Shown piece after piece: positions 33,593 to 46,265 of a stretch of DNA of 64,000 bases. Made by a program: the position numbers and the translations under genes. The notes under the pieces are model-generated. The model made no database searches, had not been told where the DNA came from, and was given only the letters and a program-made list of their open reading frames with translations. Position 1 is the stretch's first letter. Every line of letters begins with the position of its first letter. The DNA comes from Chara braunii (lineage: Eukaryota; Streptophyta; Charophyceae; Charales; Characeae). The stretch lies in NCBI GenBank assembly GCA_003427395.1, contig BFEA01000273.1, positions 771,730 through 835,729 of the forward strand, given 5' to 3'.

Positions 33593-35066
33593 GTCGTCGA
33601 TCGCCCTCCCGCCCGCCCTGATCGCCGCGGAGAAGCTTCAATGACACCACACCATCATCGTCATCATCGTCTTCGTCATAGACATTGCCACGTCATTCCC
33701 GTCACCGCCATCTTCAACGTTGACATTGCACTGTCATCGTCATTGTCGCCACGTCGTCGCTGCCAGGTCATCAACGATCCTGAAACGCAGACGTGCAGGT
33801 ACATTATTACTATTATTTATTTTTTTTCCCCTCCGTTCTTTCTTTCTTCTTCTTCGACATTGTTTCTTCTTCTTCCTCTTCGACAACGTTTCTTTTCTCG
33901 TGTTCTTCGTCGTTTCTTCCTTCATTTCTCCTCTTTCCTTTCTCGTCGCCCCCTCCCCCCATCGTTCTCTGAAATTGAAAATCTCGAAACCGAAATCAAT
34001 TCGATTTCGATTCCGAAATCGAATCGATTTCACCCCCCCCCCCCCCCCCCCCCACATTCACCGTCCCCACCCCCTTCCTCCCCACCGCCCCCCCCATCTC
34101 CACCTCCCCCCCCCCCCCCCGGCGGTCCCTCCCCCCCCCCCCCCCCCCGCCGTGTTTCTCCCCCGTGGCTATGCAATCCCGCCCTCCCTCCCGCTGCATT
34201 NCCCCCCCACCACGCTGCGACCAACTGATATGCCCCCCAACTATTATTCCTATCATCACTAACTAGTACTATTACCCTTATAGTACTATTGGATAGCTCA
34301 CATAGCTAGGATAACTTCCTTTATTATTATTTTTTCTGAATATCATTTTTTTCCCCCAAATAAACAAAATTCATTCAGAATTACTTTCATTAATTAATTT
34401 TTTTGATATCTCAAACTCTTCAATCCCTTCACTTTCCAATTACAAACAATATTAATTCAGCAATTAATCAAATTTCTTGAATTTTCAATCTTTACGTTAA
34501 ATTTCTCACTTTAGAATTCATCAATTATTAATTCAAAACTAACTCGGAATTACTTCCGAATTAATTTGGAATTTCAACCATTTCCTTTTTTTATATTTTT
34601 CTTGTATATTTTCTACCGTTAATTCTTTTCGAATAAATCTAATTCATCCGAGATTAATTTCATTCGGCAATATTCCGAAGTTAATCAATTCTTTTCTTTC
34701 GAAGTTTCACCTTTTTATTTTTTTCTTGTAAAATGTGTTTCTGAACTCATCAATTATTTTCGAATAAATTCAACTAGTCCACATCCCAATTAGTTTCTCT
34801 ATTCGGAATTAATTATCCTCCTTCCAATTTTCAACATTTCCTTTTGTAAAATCCCTGCCAAATATCTTTCTAAATTCATCAATTATTCTTTAAAGTTCAA
34901 TAAATTCCATTAACCTAGAATTACATACAAAATTAATATTTGGAATTAATCCCTTCTTTTTGTCCCCCTTCATTTTTAAATTTTCAAAATTCTTTTCATT
35001 TTGTAAATAAAAAACCTTCAACCCCCCTTCGTACGCCTTCAACCCCACGCCCCCGTTCCCGCGAGC
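33593..35066 (+). other. Leader of element A
   Basis: This is a non-coding leader in three parts: C/T-rich with oligo(C) runs (34,033-34,150), then strongly A/T-rich with many AATTAATT-type words (34,262-34,980). The frames through the oligo(C) are proline-rich artefacts. Confidence 0.6.
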
Positions 35067-36829
35067 ATGAAGCCCCAAACCAACACCTCGTGCAAAGCTG
35101 CTGAAGCTGCTGCCGCCTCATCCGCTGCTGCCACTTCATCCGCTGCTGTCACTTCAGCCGCTGCCGCCTCATCCGCTGCTGCCACTTCAGCCGCTGCCGC
35201 CTCATCCACTGCTGCCACTTCTGCTGCCACCACTGCCACCACAGGCGCATCACCCCCCACCACCCCCATTACCGAGTCTTCCAGTATCAACGTGTCCCCT
35301 ATGCACACCCAGTCCGTCGGTAGCCTCACCCGTGAACTTGCAAGCGAAGAATGAACCGGCCCCGCCATCACCACCGACCTCTCGGCCATCCTCCAAATGA
35401 TCTCCATTGTACAAACAACCGTTCAAACCTCCCTCACAAACATGCAAGCCCCTATCTCAGCTCTCTCCGATCGCATGACCGCCTTCGAGCGACAAGTTTC
35501 GACCATCACCGTGTTAACTACGACTCCACCCCCTTCCACATCCTGACCGACCACCTCCTCCACTCTGACCTCCACCACCACGCCTCTGTCCACCTCTCCT
35601 CCTCTTTCGTCATCATCAACCACCCTGCCCTCCACCGACTCTACCCCACCCCCCACTTCTTCCACTTCCACCCCCACACACTCCACCCCTGCCATCACAC
35701 ACCTTTCCTCCCTCCCTCCTCACCAGCACATGACCACTTCAACCATCACATCCATCCCGCTCACATACGCACGTCATCCTCAGCGCTCCTCCCCGCCTTC
35801 CCCCAGCCTCCCCCCAACAACCTTATCCCTGCCAACCCCACCGACGACTACACCCGCATCGCGTCCGCACCCACATCCTCTGACTTCAACACCCTCGCTC
35901 GCTGTCCCCCCAAACCCAGCTACATTCCCCCATCCCTCCGCCTCCAAGACATTCCGGGCACTCCCATGACGACGTTCTCCTCTTCCTCGCCAAGTTACAA
36001 CAAGCTTTTAAACTCCACAATGTCCCCTTATCCACTGGATTTCCATCGTCGTCAACAAACTCGTCGACACCGCCCATCGATGGTGGATCACCGAATCCGC
36101 CAACCGACACTCCGTCGACTACCTCCCCTATCCTTCCCCAAGTGGGCCTCCCTCCTCTCCACCACCTTTCGCCCACAAAAGACAGTCGACGAATACGTTG
36201 ACCAATTTTGCAAGCTTCGCCAAAACGGCCCCACTGCCTGCTTATGTTAGTACCCTCCACCAAAACATTTCCCACAACTAGATCAGCGACAACGTCTTCA
36301 TTTCCCGCAAGCGGGTCTGCCGCAAGGACATTGCATCCGCCCTCGCCTACGAGCCACACATGTCTTCACCGACCTTCTCACTTGTGCCCTTCAACACGAT
36401 CACCTTCTTTGCCCCGTTCACGGTCCAGCCACCTCCTGTCCTCGCTTCTTTCACAACATCTCCGCGGATGAGACCACAATAGCGTCCCCCTCCAACGACG
36501 AGTTCACAGCCCCTCTCGTTGAGTCAGACACCCTCTTCGACTCCTCTGCCCTGATGTCCCTCAGCTCGAACGAACTCAACACCATCCAATTCTTTCGTAT
36601 GGAACGCAAGGACTTGCATGAGTCAACCATCTTCCTCAACCCAACCCCCCCCCGTCTCAAGAAACTCACAACCGAGGAACTACCTGCCGGCCAACAATGG
36701 CTGCTTCCATTGTCGGGAGCTTGGACACCAACAAACAAACTGCCCCAATGCCTGCCAGTTCACTTGGCACGTGAACAAATCTGCGACCTCCACTCCTTCG
36801 GCCGCCGCGGGACCCGGCCCCTCCTCCTC
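35067..36829 (+). pseudogene. Element A gag with zinc knuckle
   Basis: An Ala/Ser/Thr-rich start (35,067-35,354) is built of ~30-bp repeats coding AAATSAAAASS. After frameshifts, a capsid-like segment appears near 35,960-36,130 (DDVLLFLAKLQQAFKLHNVP ... RWW). A zinc knuckle lies at about 36,699-36,740 (CFHCRELGHQQTNC), with exact C-x2-C-x4-H-x4-C spacing. The region is highly proline- and histidine-rich in the wrong frames because the coding strand is C-rich. Several frameshifts make it non-functional. Confidence 0.8.
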
Positions 36830-38300
36830 ATGAACTTCGTACCCTTGATCTCAGAGTGCACCCTACTCCACCGGCAACATCCTCTACCCTGCCGGACGAG
36901 ATCATCATCGCCGCGTGCTCTTCCAACCTCCTTCCCAACCCTTCCTCCATCTCCTTCTCCGATGTTGTTGCGGAATAAGCACGACCCGATCAGCTCATTA
37001 AGTTAGGCCTCGAACAACGCCACCTCAACACCATGATCTCCTCTGCCTCCGTCGACTCCTCCCGACTCCAACTCCAATTCATTACGTCCTCCCTAGGTGT
37101 GTCTACACTCAAGTTCCGGGCTCTCCTTGACATCGAAGCTACCGACAACTTCATCACCGACACTTGTGGCCGCAAAGTTCATCTCCCTTCCACCGGCTAC
37201 GAGTCCCCGATCACCATTCGACTAGGGGATAAGGACACCGCCTCGTAGTAGACAGCACCGTTCCCGAGACCACAATCATTGTCCGCTCTCTTCGCAATCA
37301 TGTCTCATTCGATGTCATGCACTTTATGAACTTTGTACCCTTGATCTCGGAGTGCACCTTACTCCACCGGCAACATCCTCTACCCCGTCGGACGATATCA
37401 TCACCGCCTCGTGCTCTTCCAACCTCCTCCCCAACCCTTCCTCCATCTCCTTCTCCAATGTTTTTGCGGAACAAGCACGACCCGATCAGCTCATTAAGTT
37501 GGGCCTCGAACAACGCCGCCTCGACACCATGATCTCCTCCGCCTCCGTCGACTCCTCCCGACTCCAACTCCAATTCATCACGTCCTCCCTAGGTGCGTCT
37601 ACACTCAAGTTCGGGCTCTCCTTCACATCGAAGCTACCGACAACTTCATCACCGACGCTTGTCGCGACAAAGTTGATCTCCCTTCCACCGGCTACGACTC
37701 CCCGATCACCATTCGACTAGGGGATAAGGACACCGCCTCGTAGTAAACAGCACCGTTCCCGAGACCACAATCATTGTCCGCTCTCTTCGCAATCAGGTCT
37801 CATTCGTTGTCATGCACTTTATGAACTTTGTACCCTTGATCTCAAAGTGCACCTTACTCCACCGACAACATCCCGTCGGACAAGATCATCATCGCCTCGT
37901 GCTCTTCCAACCTCCTCCCCAATCCTTCCTCCATCTCCTTCTCCGATGTTGTTGCGGAATAAGCACGACCCGATCAGCTCATTAAGTTAGGCCTCGAACA
38001 ACGCCGCCTCAACACCATGATCTCCTCCGCCTCTGTCGACTCCTCCCGACTCCAACTTTAATTCATCACGTCCTCCCTAGGTGCGTCTACACTCAAGTTC
38101 GGGCTCTCCTTCACATCGAAGCTACCGACAACTTCATCACCGAGGCTTGTGGCCGCAAAGTTGATCTCCCTTCCACCGTATCACCATTCGACTAGGGGAT
38201 AAGGACACCGCCGCGTAGTAGACAACACCGTTCCCGAGACCACAATCATTGTCCGCTCTCTTCGCAATCAGGTCTCATTCGATGCCATGCACTTGATGTG
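36830..38300 (+). pseudogene. Element A protease, tandemly triplicated
   Basis: Three tandem units start at ATGAAC, at 36,830, 37,326 and 37,821 (period 495-496 bp). Each carries a retropepsin-like segment: FRALLDIEATDNFI in the first, where DSGAT is expected, so the catalytic Ser-Gly is replaced by Ile-Glu. The second and third units are frameshifted at the same place (the pair TCGGGCTCTCC). All end in CGCCTCGTAGTA or CGCGTAGTA stops. After the third unit the protein continues normally (VWGTPWLDQF). The first unit is the most complete. Confidence 0.85.
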
Positions 38301-39535
38301 TGGCATCGTCTGGGGAACCCCATGGCTCGACCAATTCATGCTCTATGCATTCCATCCCACCTTCTTTCGCATCACCACAACCCCCCGCTATACCCTTGGC
38401 ATTCCCTACTTTCCTCACCCTACCTCCCAACATTTCGTCACTCCCTACTAGCTTCTCCACATGGCTCGTCACAACCCCGACTCTACCTATTATTGTCTTG
38501 TCCTTGACCATGAGCGTACTGAGGATTTGCTTCTGACAAACAAACATGACGAAGGCCCCCCTTCCAACCCCACTCTTACCTCTACCCTCGAGGAGTTCAC
38601 GAACGTTTTTCCCAAGTGCTTGCCCGTTGGACTACCTTCGAATCATGGTCTCTCAAAAAGTGATCTAGAACTCGGCCACACTCCTCGATGTCTACCACCC
38701 TACCAGCTCTCTATTACCAAGGCTGAAGAAATGAAGCAACAACTTAATGAACTCCTTGAAAAATGATTCATTAAGCCAAACTCCACCCCTTCGGTACAAG
38801 TTGCCTCTTCATCAAGAAAGGCGGAACCTCTGAACTCCGCATGTGCACAGACTACCGCGCCCTCCCCAAGGACTTGCTTCCGACAGACAAACATGACCAA
38901 GCCCCCCCTTCAAACCCTGCTCTTACCTCTATCCTCGAGGAGTTCAAGGACGTTTTTCCTGAGTGCTTGCCCGCCGGACTACCTTTGAATCGTGGTCTCT
39001 CTCACAAATTGATCAGGAACCCGCCCACACTCCTCCATGTCGACCACCCTACCAGCTCTATGTTCCCGGGACCGAAGAAATGAAGCGACAACTCAATGAA
39101 CTCCTTGAAAAATGATTCAATAAGCCAAGCTCCTCCCCCTTCGGTACAAGTTGCCTCTTCATCAAGAAAAGCGAAACCTCTTAACTCCGCATGTGCACAA
39201 ACTACCGCGCCCTCAACTGGATCACAATCAAGAACGAGTACCCCTTACCTCGCATCTCCGAGCTTCTTGATCGACTCCGTGGAACCAAGTACTTCACAAA
39301 GATCGACCTCCGGAGCGACTTCCACCAGATCCGCATTCGCGAAGAGGATACTCATAAGGATGTCATCCGCTCTCACTTTGAGCATTACAAGTTCCACCAG
39401 ATCCGCATTCGCGAAGAGGATACTCATAAGGATGTCATCCGCTCTCATTACAAGTTCCTTGTGATGCCTTCTAGCCTCACAAATGCCCCAATGACCTTCC
39501 AGTCTACTATGAATCACATATGACGATACCTTCTC
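38301..39535 (+). pseudogene. Element A reverse transcriptase, with duplications
   Basis: The RT start (EFTNVFPKCLPVGLP ... LLEK) lies in a ~347-bp segment present twice, at 38,524-38,870 and 38,871-39,215. The downstream RT follows: ALNWITIKNEYPLPRI and TKIDLRSDFHQIRI (motif with Asp). A further ~66-bp in-frame duplication repeats FHQIRIREEDTHKDVIRSH. The LVMPSSLTNAP block is next and a stop ends the frame at 39,523. The YxDD box is missing, because sequence jumps near 39,540 to a later segment. The enzyme is dead. Confidence 0.87.
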
Positions 39536-39574
39536 GAAGTCTGTGCACTTTTGTTCCTTCAAGCGTAGAATACC

Positions 39575-40270
39575 TCGGCCACATTGTATCCGCTGATGGT
39601 ATCCGCATGGACCCCACCTACGACCTTGTTGCAACTTTGCTACTTCTTCGATCTTGCCAACTACTACCGCCTCTTCATCCGCGACTTCTCTGAGATATCC
39701 TACCCCCTCCACGAGCTCACTCGCAAGAACAAGCCTTTTGCAGGGAACGAACGTCGTCAAACCGCCTTCGACCTCCTCAAACACGTCATTACCACAACCC
39801 CCTTCCTCAAGATTGTTGAGCCCTCTCCACACTTCTATGTTACCACCGACGGCTCAGAGTTTGCTATTGGAGCCGTCCTATCCCAACACTTCCCTTCCTA
39901 CATCCTGGACTCCCCCTCCATCACAAATTCCCCGACCCACTCCGAGGCTCCACCCGACGAGTACCCTTATCACATTTGCTAGAAAGAAATTCATCCGAAG
40001 ATGAACTACCCCTCCAATGACAAGGGATTCCTCGCCATCATCCATGCTCTCAAGATCAGGCGCCCATACCTCGGCGGTCAGCACTTCACTATCTGCACCG
40101 ATAACACCATCGTCTCAAGCATACTCACCAAGAAAGATATCACACCCCGACAAGCCCAATGGTTAAGACTTTCTCACCCAATTTACATTCATCATCTGTC
40201 ACACCCCCGGCAAAAGCAACCGCATCGTTGATGCCCTCTCTCGACAACCTGACCACAAGCCCCCTGAGAA
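39575..40270 (+). pseudogene. Element A RNase H region
   Basis: The frame at 39,584-39,982 contains FDLANYYRLFIRDF, then FYVTTDGSEFAIGAVLSQ, the RNase H start. The frame at 40,001-40,231 has KGFLAIIHALKIRRPYLGG and FTICTDNTIV, the next RNase H motifs. Stops and frameshifts separate the pieces. Confidence 0.85.
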
Positions 40271-41320
40271 AGTCTACGCCACCATGACTCATGTTCAACT
40301 CCTACCTTCTCCACCACCGCTATACCATCTACAATAACCTTCGCGAAATCGACAACGTCCCCGAGTTCTCCCTCCACGACAACCTCTTGTGCATTAACAC
40401 TAAAAAGGCACTCACCGACTCTGTATCCCTTACACACATGGTATTTGTACCCAACTCTTGGTCGAACACCTTTGTTTACAGAAGACATTTGACACCATCT
40501 CTCGCGACTTCTGTTGGCCCTCACTCCTCGCCGACGTCAAAGCATACATCCGATTCTGCCCCACTTGTCAAACAGTCGACCCCTCAAACCAGGCCAAGCC
40601 TGGCCCTCACTCCTCGCCGACGTCAAAGCATACATCCGATTCTGCCCCACTTGTCAAACAGTCGACCCCTCAAACCAGGCCAAGCCTGGCAAGCTCTAGT
40701 CATTGCCTATCCCCACCCACTGGTAGCAGTTCATCTCTATGGAATTTGTGTGCAGTCTCCCCAAGACCGACCGCGACTATGACTGCAGCTACGTCATTAT
40801 CTGTCGCTTGACCAAGCGGGCCCATCTCATCCCTTGCACCACTTCTCAAAATGCCAAAGACACCGCCACACTTTTCTTCAATCATGTCGCACACCACCAT
40901 GGTCTACCCGAAAACATCATCAGTGGCCGTGATCCCCTCTTCCTTTCCCAATTCTAGAAAAATGTGTTCAAAGCCTGCGGCAACACTCTCAAGTACAACA
41001 CTGCATTCCATCCCCAAACCGAAAAATGAACAATACTCTCCAAAGGATCCTGCGAAAGTATTGTCATCCACACCAGCACGAGTGGGTTCAATTACTGACC
41101 GCCGTCGCGATTGCCTACAACAACGTTGTTTGCCCTTCCACTAAGATGTCCCCATGCTACCTTGATCTTGGCTACCATCCCCACTTGCCCTCGAACTTCT
41201 TGCTCCCCTCGCAGCTCAACCCATCCATTGTCCTTCTTTCAACGAATGGGTTGCAACAATGAGCCGCCTCCTCGGAGAAGCCACTGACGCCCTTGAATGA
41301 ACCCAACAACAACAAGCCAA
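40271..41320 (+). pseudogene. Element A integrase
   Basis: A zinc-binding end (YIRFCPTCQTVDPS) lies in an 86-bp segment duplicated at 40,515 and 40,601, which shifts the frame. The core follows: EFVCSLPKT where DF is usual, so the first catalytic Asp appears changed to Glu. IISGRDPLFLSQF (second Asp) is next, ended by a stop, then NTAFHPQTEK (the Glu). VAIAYNNVVCPSTKMSP belongs to the end of the core. Several frameshifts and stops break it. Confidence 0.87.
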
Positions 41321-41800
41321 CAAGACCAACAAACACAAATGAGATATCACATTCAAAGTAGGGTACAAAGTCCGGCTCTCCGCCAAACGCTTTGAACCCA
41401 AACATGGCTTATCCAAGAAACTCTCAAACAAGTGGCCCGTTCCTTTCCCCGTCATTGGACAAACATCCCCCGTAAATTACAAATTTCAACTACCCCCTGA
41501 CATGAGCCGTGTTCGCCCTATTTTCCATGTCGAGTACTTGGAAGAATACCATAAATCACCTCCACAATTTGCTGACCGCCCGTATCCTAGACCTCCACCA
41601 ATAATGCTACCGACCGGGCCAGAATTCGTGGTAGAATCTATTATAGGACGAGAACTGTATACCATTACCCAAAACCAGTCACTAAATACAAAGTCAAATG
41701 GAGCGGATACCCACATGAAGAATCCACATGCGAACCCCTCCACAATCTCAAGAACGCCATGAAACTTGTTTGTGCCTACGATCGTGCTCACCCTATATCC
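41321..41800 (+). pseudogene. Element A integrase C-terminus and chromodomain
   Basis: FKVGYKVRLSAKRF, LSKKLSNKWPVPFPV and RVRPIFHVEYLEEY form the C-terminal barrel and linker. EFVVESIIGRELY starts a chromodomain-like segment that is cut short by a frameshift. Such chromoviral tails guide integration to heterochromatin. No 3' LTR of family A follows. Confidence 0.8.
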
Positions 41801-41951
41801 TAGCTATATAATACGAATAACACCCATGTACCCGACATAAACCCTGCCTCATTGCTCTACACACGCACCATGTACCCAGCAAAACCCCTATCCCTCTAGC
41901 TCTCTCTGTCCGATCCACTCTTGCGTTCGTCTTGTTCACCAATCTGTCCTC

Positions 41952-42098
41952 TGCCACACCCTCTCTCTCTCTGATCTGTTCCTGCCTTCATCTCGTTCCA
42001 CGATACACCCTCTCTTTGTCTGATCCGTTCTTGCCTTCATCTCGTTCCACGATACACCCTCTCTTTGTCTGATCCGTTCTTGCCTTCATCTCGTTCCC
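41952..42098 (+). repeat. 49-bp minisatellite, three copies
   Basis: The unit CGATACACCCTCTCTTTGTC...TCTCGTTCCA starts at 42,001 and 42,050 with near identity. A more diverged unit precedes at 41,952. Confidence 0.85.
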
Positions 42099-42960
42099 CG
42101 GGCTGTCCTCTATCACATCCTTCGTCTCTCTTGTCCTCCTGTGCATCGCCGACAATGAAGGATCTAATGGCAAGGGCACGAGGACTACATCTCCTGCAGC
42201 GCAGTTCAANGAGTTTAAGCAGCTGGTTGGCCACCATGCTGTCCCATTGGCCGACACCTGGAATCACAGACTTCTGGAGCAGCACTCTTGACATGGACAT
42301 CAGGATCAGTCTGCGACCTGCTATCCGGATCAGACTCCATCAACAGGATCCTGTACCGGACGCACCCTGGCACTTGGACCTCCATCTATTCGACTGCTAC
42401 ACTACTTCTTTCACGCTGCAAACCTCACTACTACACATCGCAAGCCTGCTGAAGACTGGTTTATCAGCAGCATTTTGTCTATCCATATCAAGACTTACTT
42501 CAAGACCTGCTTCAAGCCTCTCCCCCCCCCCACCCAATTTACTTTAAGATCCTCAAAAACCCCAACCCGCAAAACCTTGCAAAACAATCTTCCTTTCTTC
42601 ATTTTTGCTCACAACACCCTTTTGCCCAACGTAACCCTGTAGTTCATTTGTACGACAACCCTGTTCCTTCCTCGGATCATAACCCTATAGTCCATCCATA
42701 GGACAACCCTGTTCCCCTGCAATTCCTAACCCTGTAGTTCATTAGTAGGCAAACTTTGTTCCCTCTCGGTTCACAGCTCCGTAGCCCATCAGTACGCATA
42801 CCCGTAGCTCATCAGTCATGCGAGGAACAAGCCCTCACGGGGCTCTATCAAACATACATGTTCTGGGCAAAGGCTCCCAACAAGTCGAGTGCCCGCCCTA
42901 AGTGAAGGTGGGCCTAAGTAGTCATCAAAGGCCAAAATTCGACACTTTCACATTAGGTAT
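42099..42960. repeat. Non-coding stretch with ~50-bp degenerate repeat
   Basis: No gene is seen. From 42,618 to 42,830, about four units repeat TAACCCTGTAGTTCATTAGTA followed by CAACCCTGTTCC-like sequence. An oligo(C) lies near 42,520. Confidence 0.55.
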
Positions 42961-45060
42961 TCACGCTCTTGCAGCACGCCAGTTGGTTGAGTGGACGTGT
43001 GAGCCTCACTAAGCTGCGTCGTACAGTTGGCCCAGGCCTTGGCAGTTGCGCCTGGGCAAATGCACACAAAGCAGGGCCGATACATCGTGAAGCGACCACC
43101 GACCTACGCAAAAAGCAGTACTGTCAACACACCTACCCCGGGGCCCCGCACAAATGCAGCAAGCGGCCCAAGTCCGAAGACTCGGGCCGTGCTCAACTGT
43201 GTAGTCTCGGGCCTGGGCGCAGGGACTGAGGCCCAACCGAAAGCTACTAAAAGCTTCCAGCCAGGCCACACGTGGCATCCAGGAGGCTGCCACTTCCATA
43301 TAGGAAGTGAGGCAGCCCAGGCCAGGCATTCTTGCCCGCCTAGGCAATGCGGACAAACTGCTGCGCTGCGGCCACGGGCACTGACGGGGCGCGTAGAGGT
43401 GAAGTGGGGCGCTGCAGGGCAGCGGTACGCTGGCAGCCATAGCTGAGCTGCTGGGCGCAAGGGGGTAATGAAGGGCGATCTGGTGGTCTTCAGGGAAGGA
43501 GGCGAGTGTGGGTTATCAAGGTCTGATGAGGGTGACAAGATACGTACTTGGTGAATGAAGAGAGGTCGGCTATGGTGTTGACATCATGTACATTGGTCTT
43601 CGAGAGTCGAAGTGAGCCTGTTGCGTGAACACAACTATAGGAAGGATAGTCGAGTACAGTAGGCTGGGCGTTGGGCGCCAGACAGAGAGGAGCGACTTTG
43701 GATACTGTGTTAGTGTGGCCTAAGGGCTTGAACATTGCCTCATTATTTCACTGTATTGCTTTATTCGGATGGATTCTCGGTGCTATTCTGTTCTCTGCTT
43801 GTACACGACTACTTGGACTTCTGTGTGATTTCGCAACTTGGTTTTCTGTACATCGTGATCGCCGCTTACCTGGCGCTGGCGACATTATTACTTGGTGCGC
43901 TGACGATGCTTCATGTGCATTAAGGATACTTTGACGCTGGCTTGTTATAGCGGGGCCCAGGTGGAAGGACCAGCCGCTGGAAGGTTGTGGCGACAGCGGA
44001 TGTGTGTATGATGATGAGAGCATGCTGATGTGGCATTTTGGCTGAGGTGGCACTGCATCTCGTTGTGAGTGGTACCAAGGCTATTGACCGGTCATCGAAA
44101 TGCAGGTCGGCCCAATTGGTGAGAAATTTGTGGTTGGGGGCAGCTATCTCCAGGTACGTTGTTCCCATTCCTTATCTACCCTCTCAATCTCTTCTTACCG
44201 TGAGGAAGAGAGTCCAACTTTGAGTGTCTTCTCTTTGGTGAGGAGTCGTGTGCGCTCTATGTTGAGAGACGACATTCTTCCCGGTGGCACATCTGGCAGG
44301 AGAGGGCGGTGCCGCTGAAGGGCCCTGGTCGAAGCACGGGTCACAGTCACCATGCCAACCCATGAAGTAGTACACGCAGGCCATGCAACTTTGTCCTTCG
44401 AGGGTTTTGCTGCGCTGATAGATGGGGTGTGCGGACTGACCAGTCCTAAGCAGACGCTCCCAGACCGTCTATAAATAGTTTTGGTTGGGGTCTAAATTGT
44501 CCACTGGCTGTGCTCGTTATCCTGATTGCGACGTTGAATAATTCCTGAGGACCCTCGGGGACTGTCCTTAAATTGCCTCTTGATCAGCCAAATGAGTCAG
44601 ACGTAAGGATCGTTGCACGCAAGGGTAAATAACGGGCAGGCTGGTCATAAGCATATGCCTTGGGCACAGGGGTGGGTCGTTGTTGCACACCTTAGACACT
44701 GTCGCTTGATGATGCTCATAGGTACATTGGATACAGGAGAAGGGGATTCCAATTGAGGACTCTACTGTACATCACTATCATACCCATTGTGCATACATCT
44801 GCTCACATTAGTCTATTTTTATGCAGACCCATTGTACAGGGGGTGGGTCTAGTTGGTTGACAGACTGCTGACACCTAACAGACAGCCCAGAGTAGGACTC
44901 TAATCTACCATAGTCAGTTCTTCTCAAAGTTCCTATGCAGAACTAATCAGGATAGAAGTAGACTATATGTGTACAGTCTGTATAGGTGTTGTTGATGTCG
45001 TTTGACCGATAGTCTAAGTAACTCACCGGACATTATTTTAGTTGATTTATTTTTAGAACC
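42961..45060 (+). repeat. LTR/leader region of gypsy element E
   Basis: This 2.1-kb non-coding stretch precedes the E gag. It carries a TATA box at 44,470 and a GCAGCCATAGCTG word at 43,432. The block CAGTAGGCTGGGCGTTGGGC at 43,658 is similar to CAGTAGTCTGGGCGTTGAGC at 63,591, in the LTR-like end of the window, which suggests the same LTR family. The exact LTR ends and the primer-binding site are not clear. Confidence 0.5.
44470..44477 (+). promoter_or_regulatory. TATA box in E LTR region
   Basis: TATAAATA within CTATAAATAG, about 650 bp upstream of the E gag start. It is a good plant-type TATA box. Confidence 0.5.
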
Positions 45061-45124
45061 GGTCAGACGCAAGTTGCGGTACGTCCCAGAGAGGACTCTA
45101 GTGCAGACAGCGTCTGCCTAGCTG

Positions 45125-46265
45125 ATGAGCGGATCAGAGGGTGGTGAAGTGACAACTGACGATAGGAGGCAGACACGGCGGGACACCGGCAGGATACCCG
45201 TAGTGTTCCAGTTTCTACTACCAAAGGATGAGAGAAGGCCAAGGGTCGAACCAAGGGCCCGTAATCTAGAGGCTGCAAGAGAAGCAGCAGCAGCTGTAGA
45301 GCGAGCGTTGGCAGCAGCAGCGGCTATCGCGGTAGCAATGGCTACTTCAGCAACACCTGCTGCAAACTCAACTGGTCAGGGGCTGGGCATACCGCCCAAC
45401 TCGACCAGTTCGCAAGTCATCTCCAGTACGTTAGGAGCTGGCACTAGTCATATGGCAGGCTCGTAGTTCAGCTCGCCGCCTCCACGCACCCGAGAGCAGA
45501 TGGAGCTCCAGCAAGTGGAAAGGATTCACTCAAGGCTAGAGGAGGAACTTGAAAGGCTACCGACAGGGAGAAAGAAATTAGAAATAGGAGTATCAGACAA
45601 GAGAGCAGAGAGGCGGACAAAGCTGCACTAGAGGGTTTAGATGACTCTACCCTGGACAACAACATGAAAGTTGTCAAGGCGAGCATCCTTTCCATGCGTG
45701 CATACATGGACAACAAACTGGATGCCATCCTGGACACCCTGGACCAGAGCCTGAATGCCACCCAAAGGCCAGGAATCAGGCCAACAGTTTTGTCATCGCT
45801 ACCATTCTCGACGATGACAAGCCCTTATGCCGCTCAGTCCGGATCAACACCAAGCGGTACTTCAGCAGCAACTCTATCCCAGACTGTTGCTTCTTCATCT
45901 TTTGGTCCAGCGACTATGCTACACCACCTGTCCTGCCAGCGGGACAGCAATTACCTTGGTACCCCAAGACCCCCCTTAAACCACCTTCAACCTTCTCAAG
46001 AGATAAGAAGGATGAGGCTCCTGACACGTGGTTGAGAACGGTGCCAGTGTGGGTGAGGGCAAAGAGGACATTGGTAGAGGAGGAGGTGATAACTGTTGCA
46101 TCCTATTTAGAGGGTTCGGCAACTCGCTGGCTTAACGGATTAGTTGCTTCAAAAGGGTTTGGCAGGAACAAGGGTGATTGGGCTCAAGACCCACACCTTA
46201 GAAAGCTTTATGGATTTAGTGGAAGCACGTTGGCACAACCCTCAGCAAGCATAGATTGCCACTAA
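45125..46265 (+). pseudogene. Element E gag, N-terminal and capsid part
   Basis: The first frame (45,125-45,466) starts MSGSEGGE, is followed by RRDTGRIPVVF, and ends in an Ala-rich segment (AAAAVERALAAAAAIAVAMA). After a stop, the reading continues with a coiled-coil (QMELQQVERIHSRLEEELERL). Next come 45,664-46,035 (MDNKLDAILDTLDQSL) and 46,032-46,265 with a capsid-like YLEGSATRWLNGL. From memory it resembles gag proteins of Chara gypsy elements. Stops and frameshifts show it is dead. Confidence 0.8.

Noticed and set aside
33509-34262. Proline-rich ORFs of 180-239 codons
   Set aside because: They translate oligo(C) and C/T-rich leader DNA of element A and share no domain.
39245-39832. 195-codon minus-strand ORF
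   Set aside because: It is the antisense shadow of the RT and RNase H of element A, whose plus-strand motifs are clear.
43009-43446. ORFs of ~140 codons on both strands
   Set aside because: Overlapping opposite frames in GC-rich LTR DNA with no domain.
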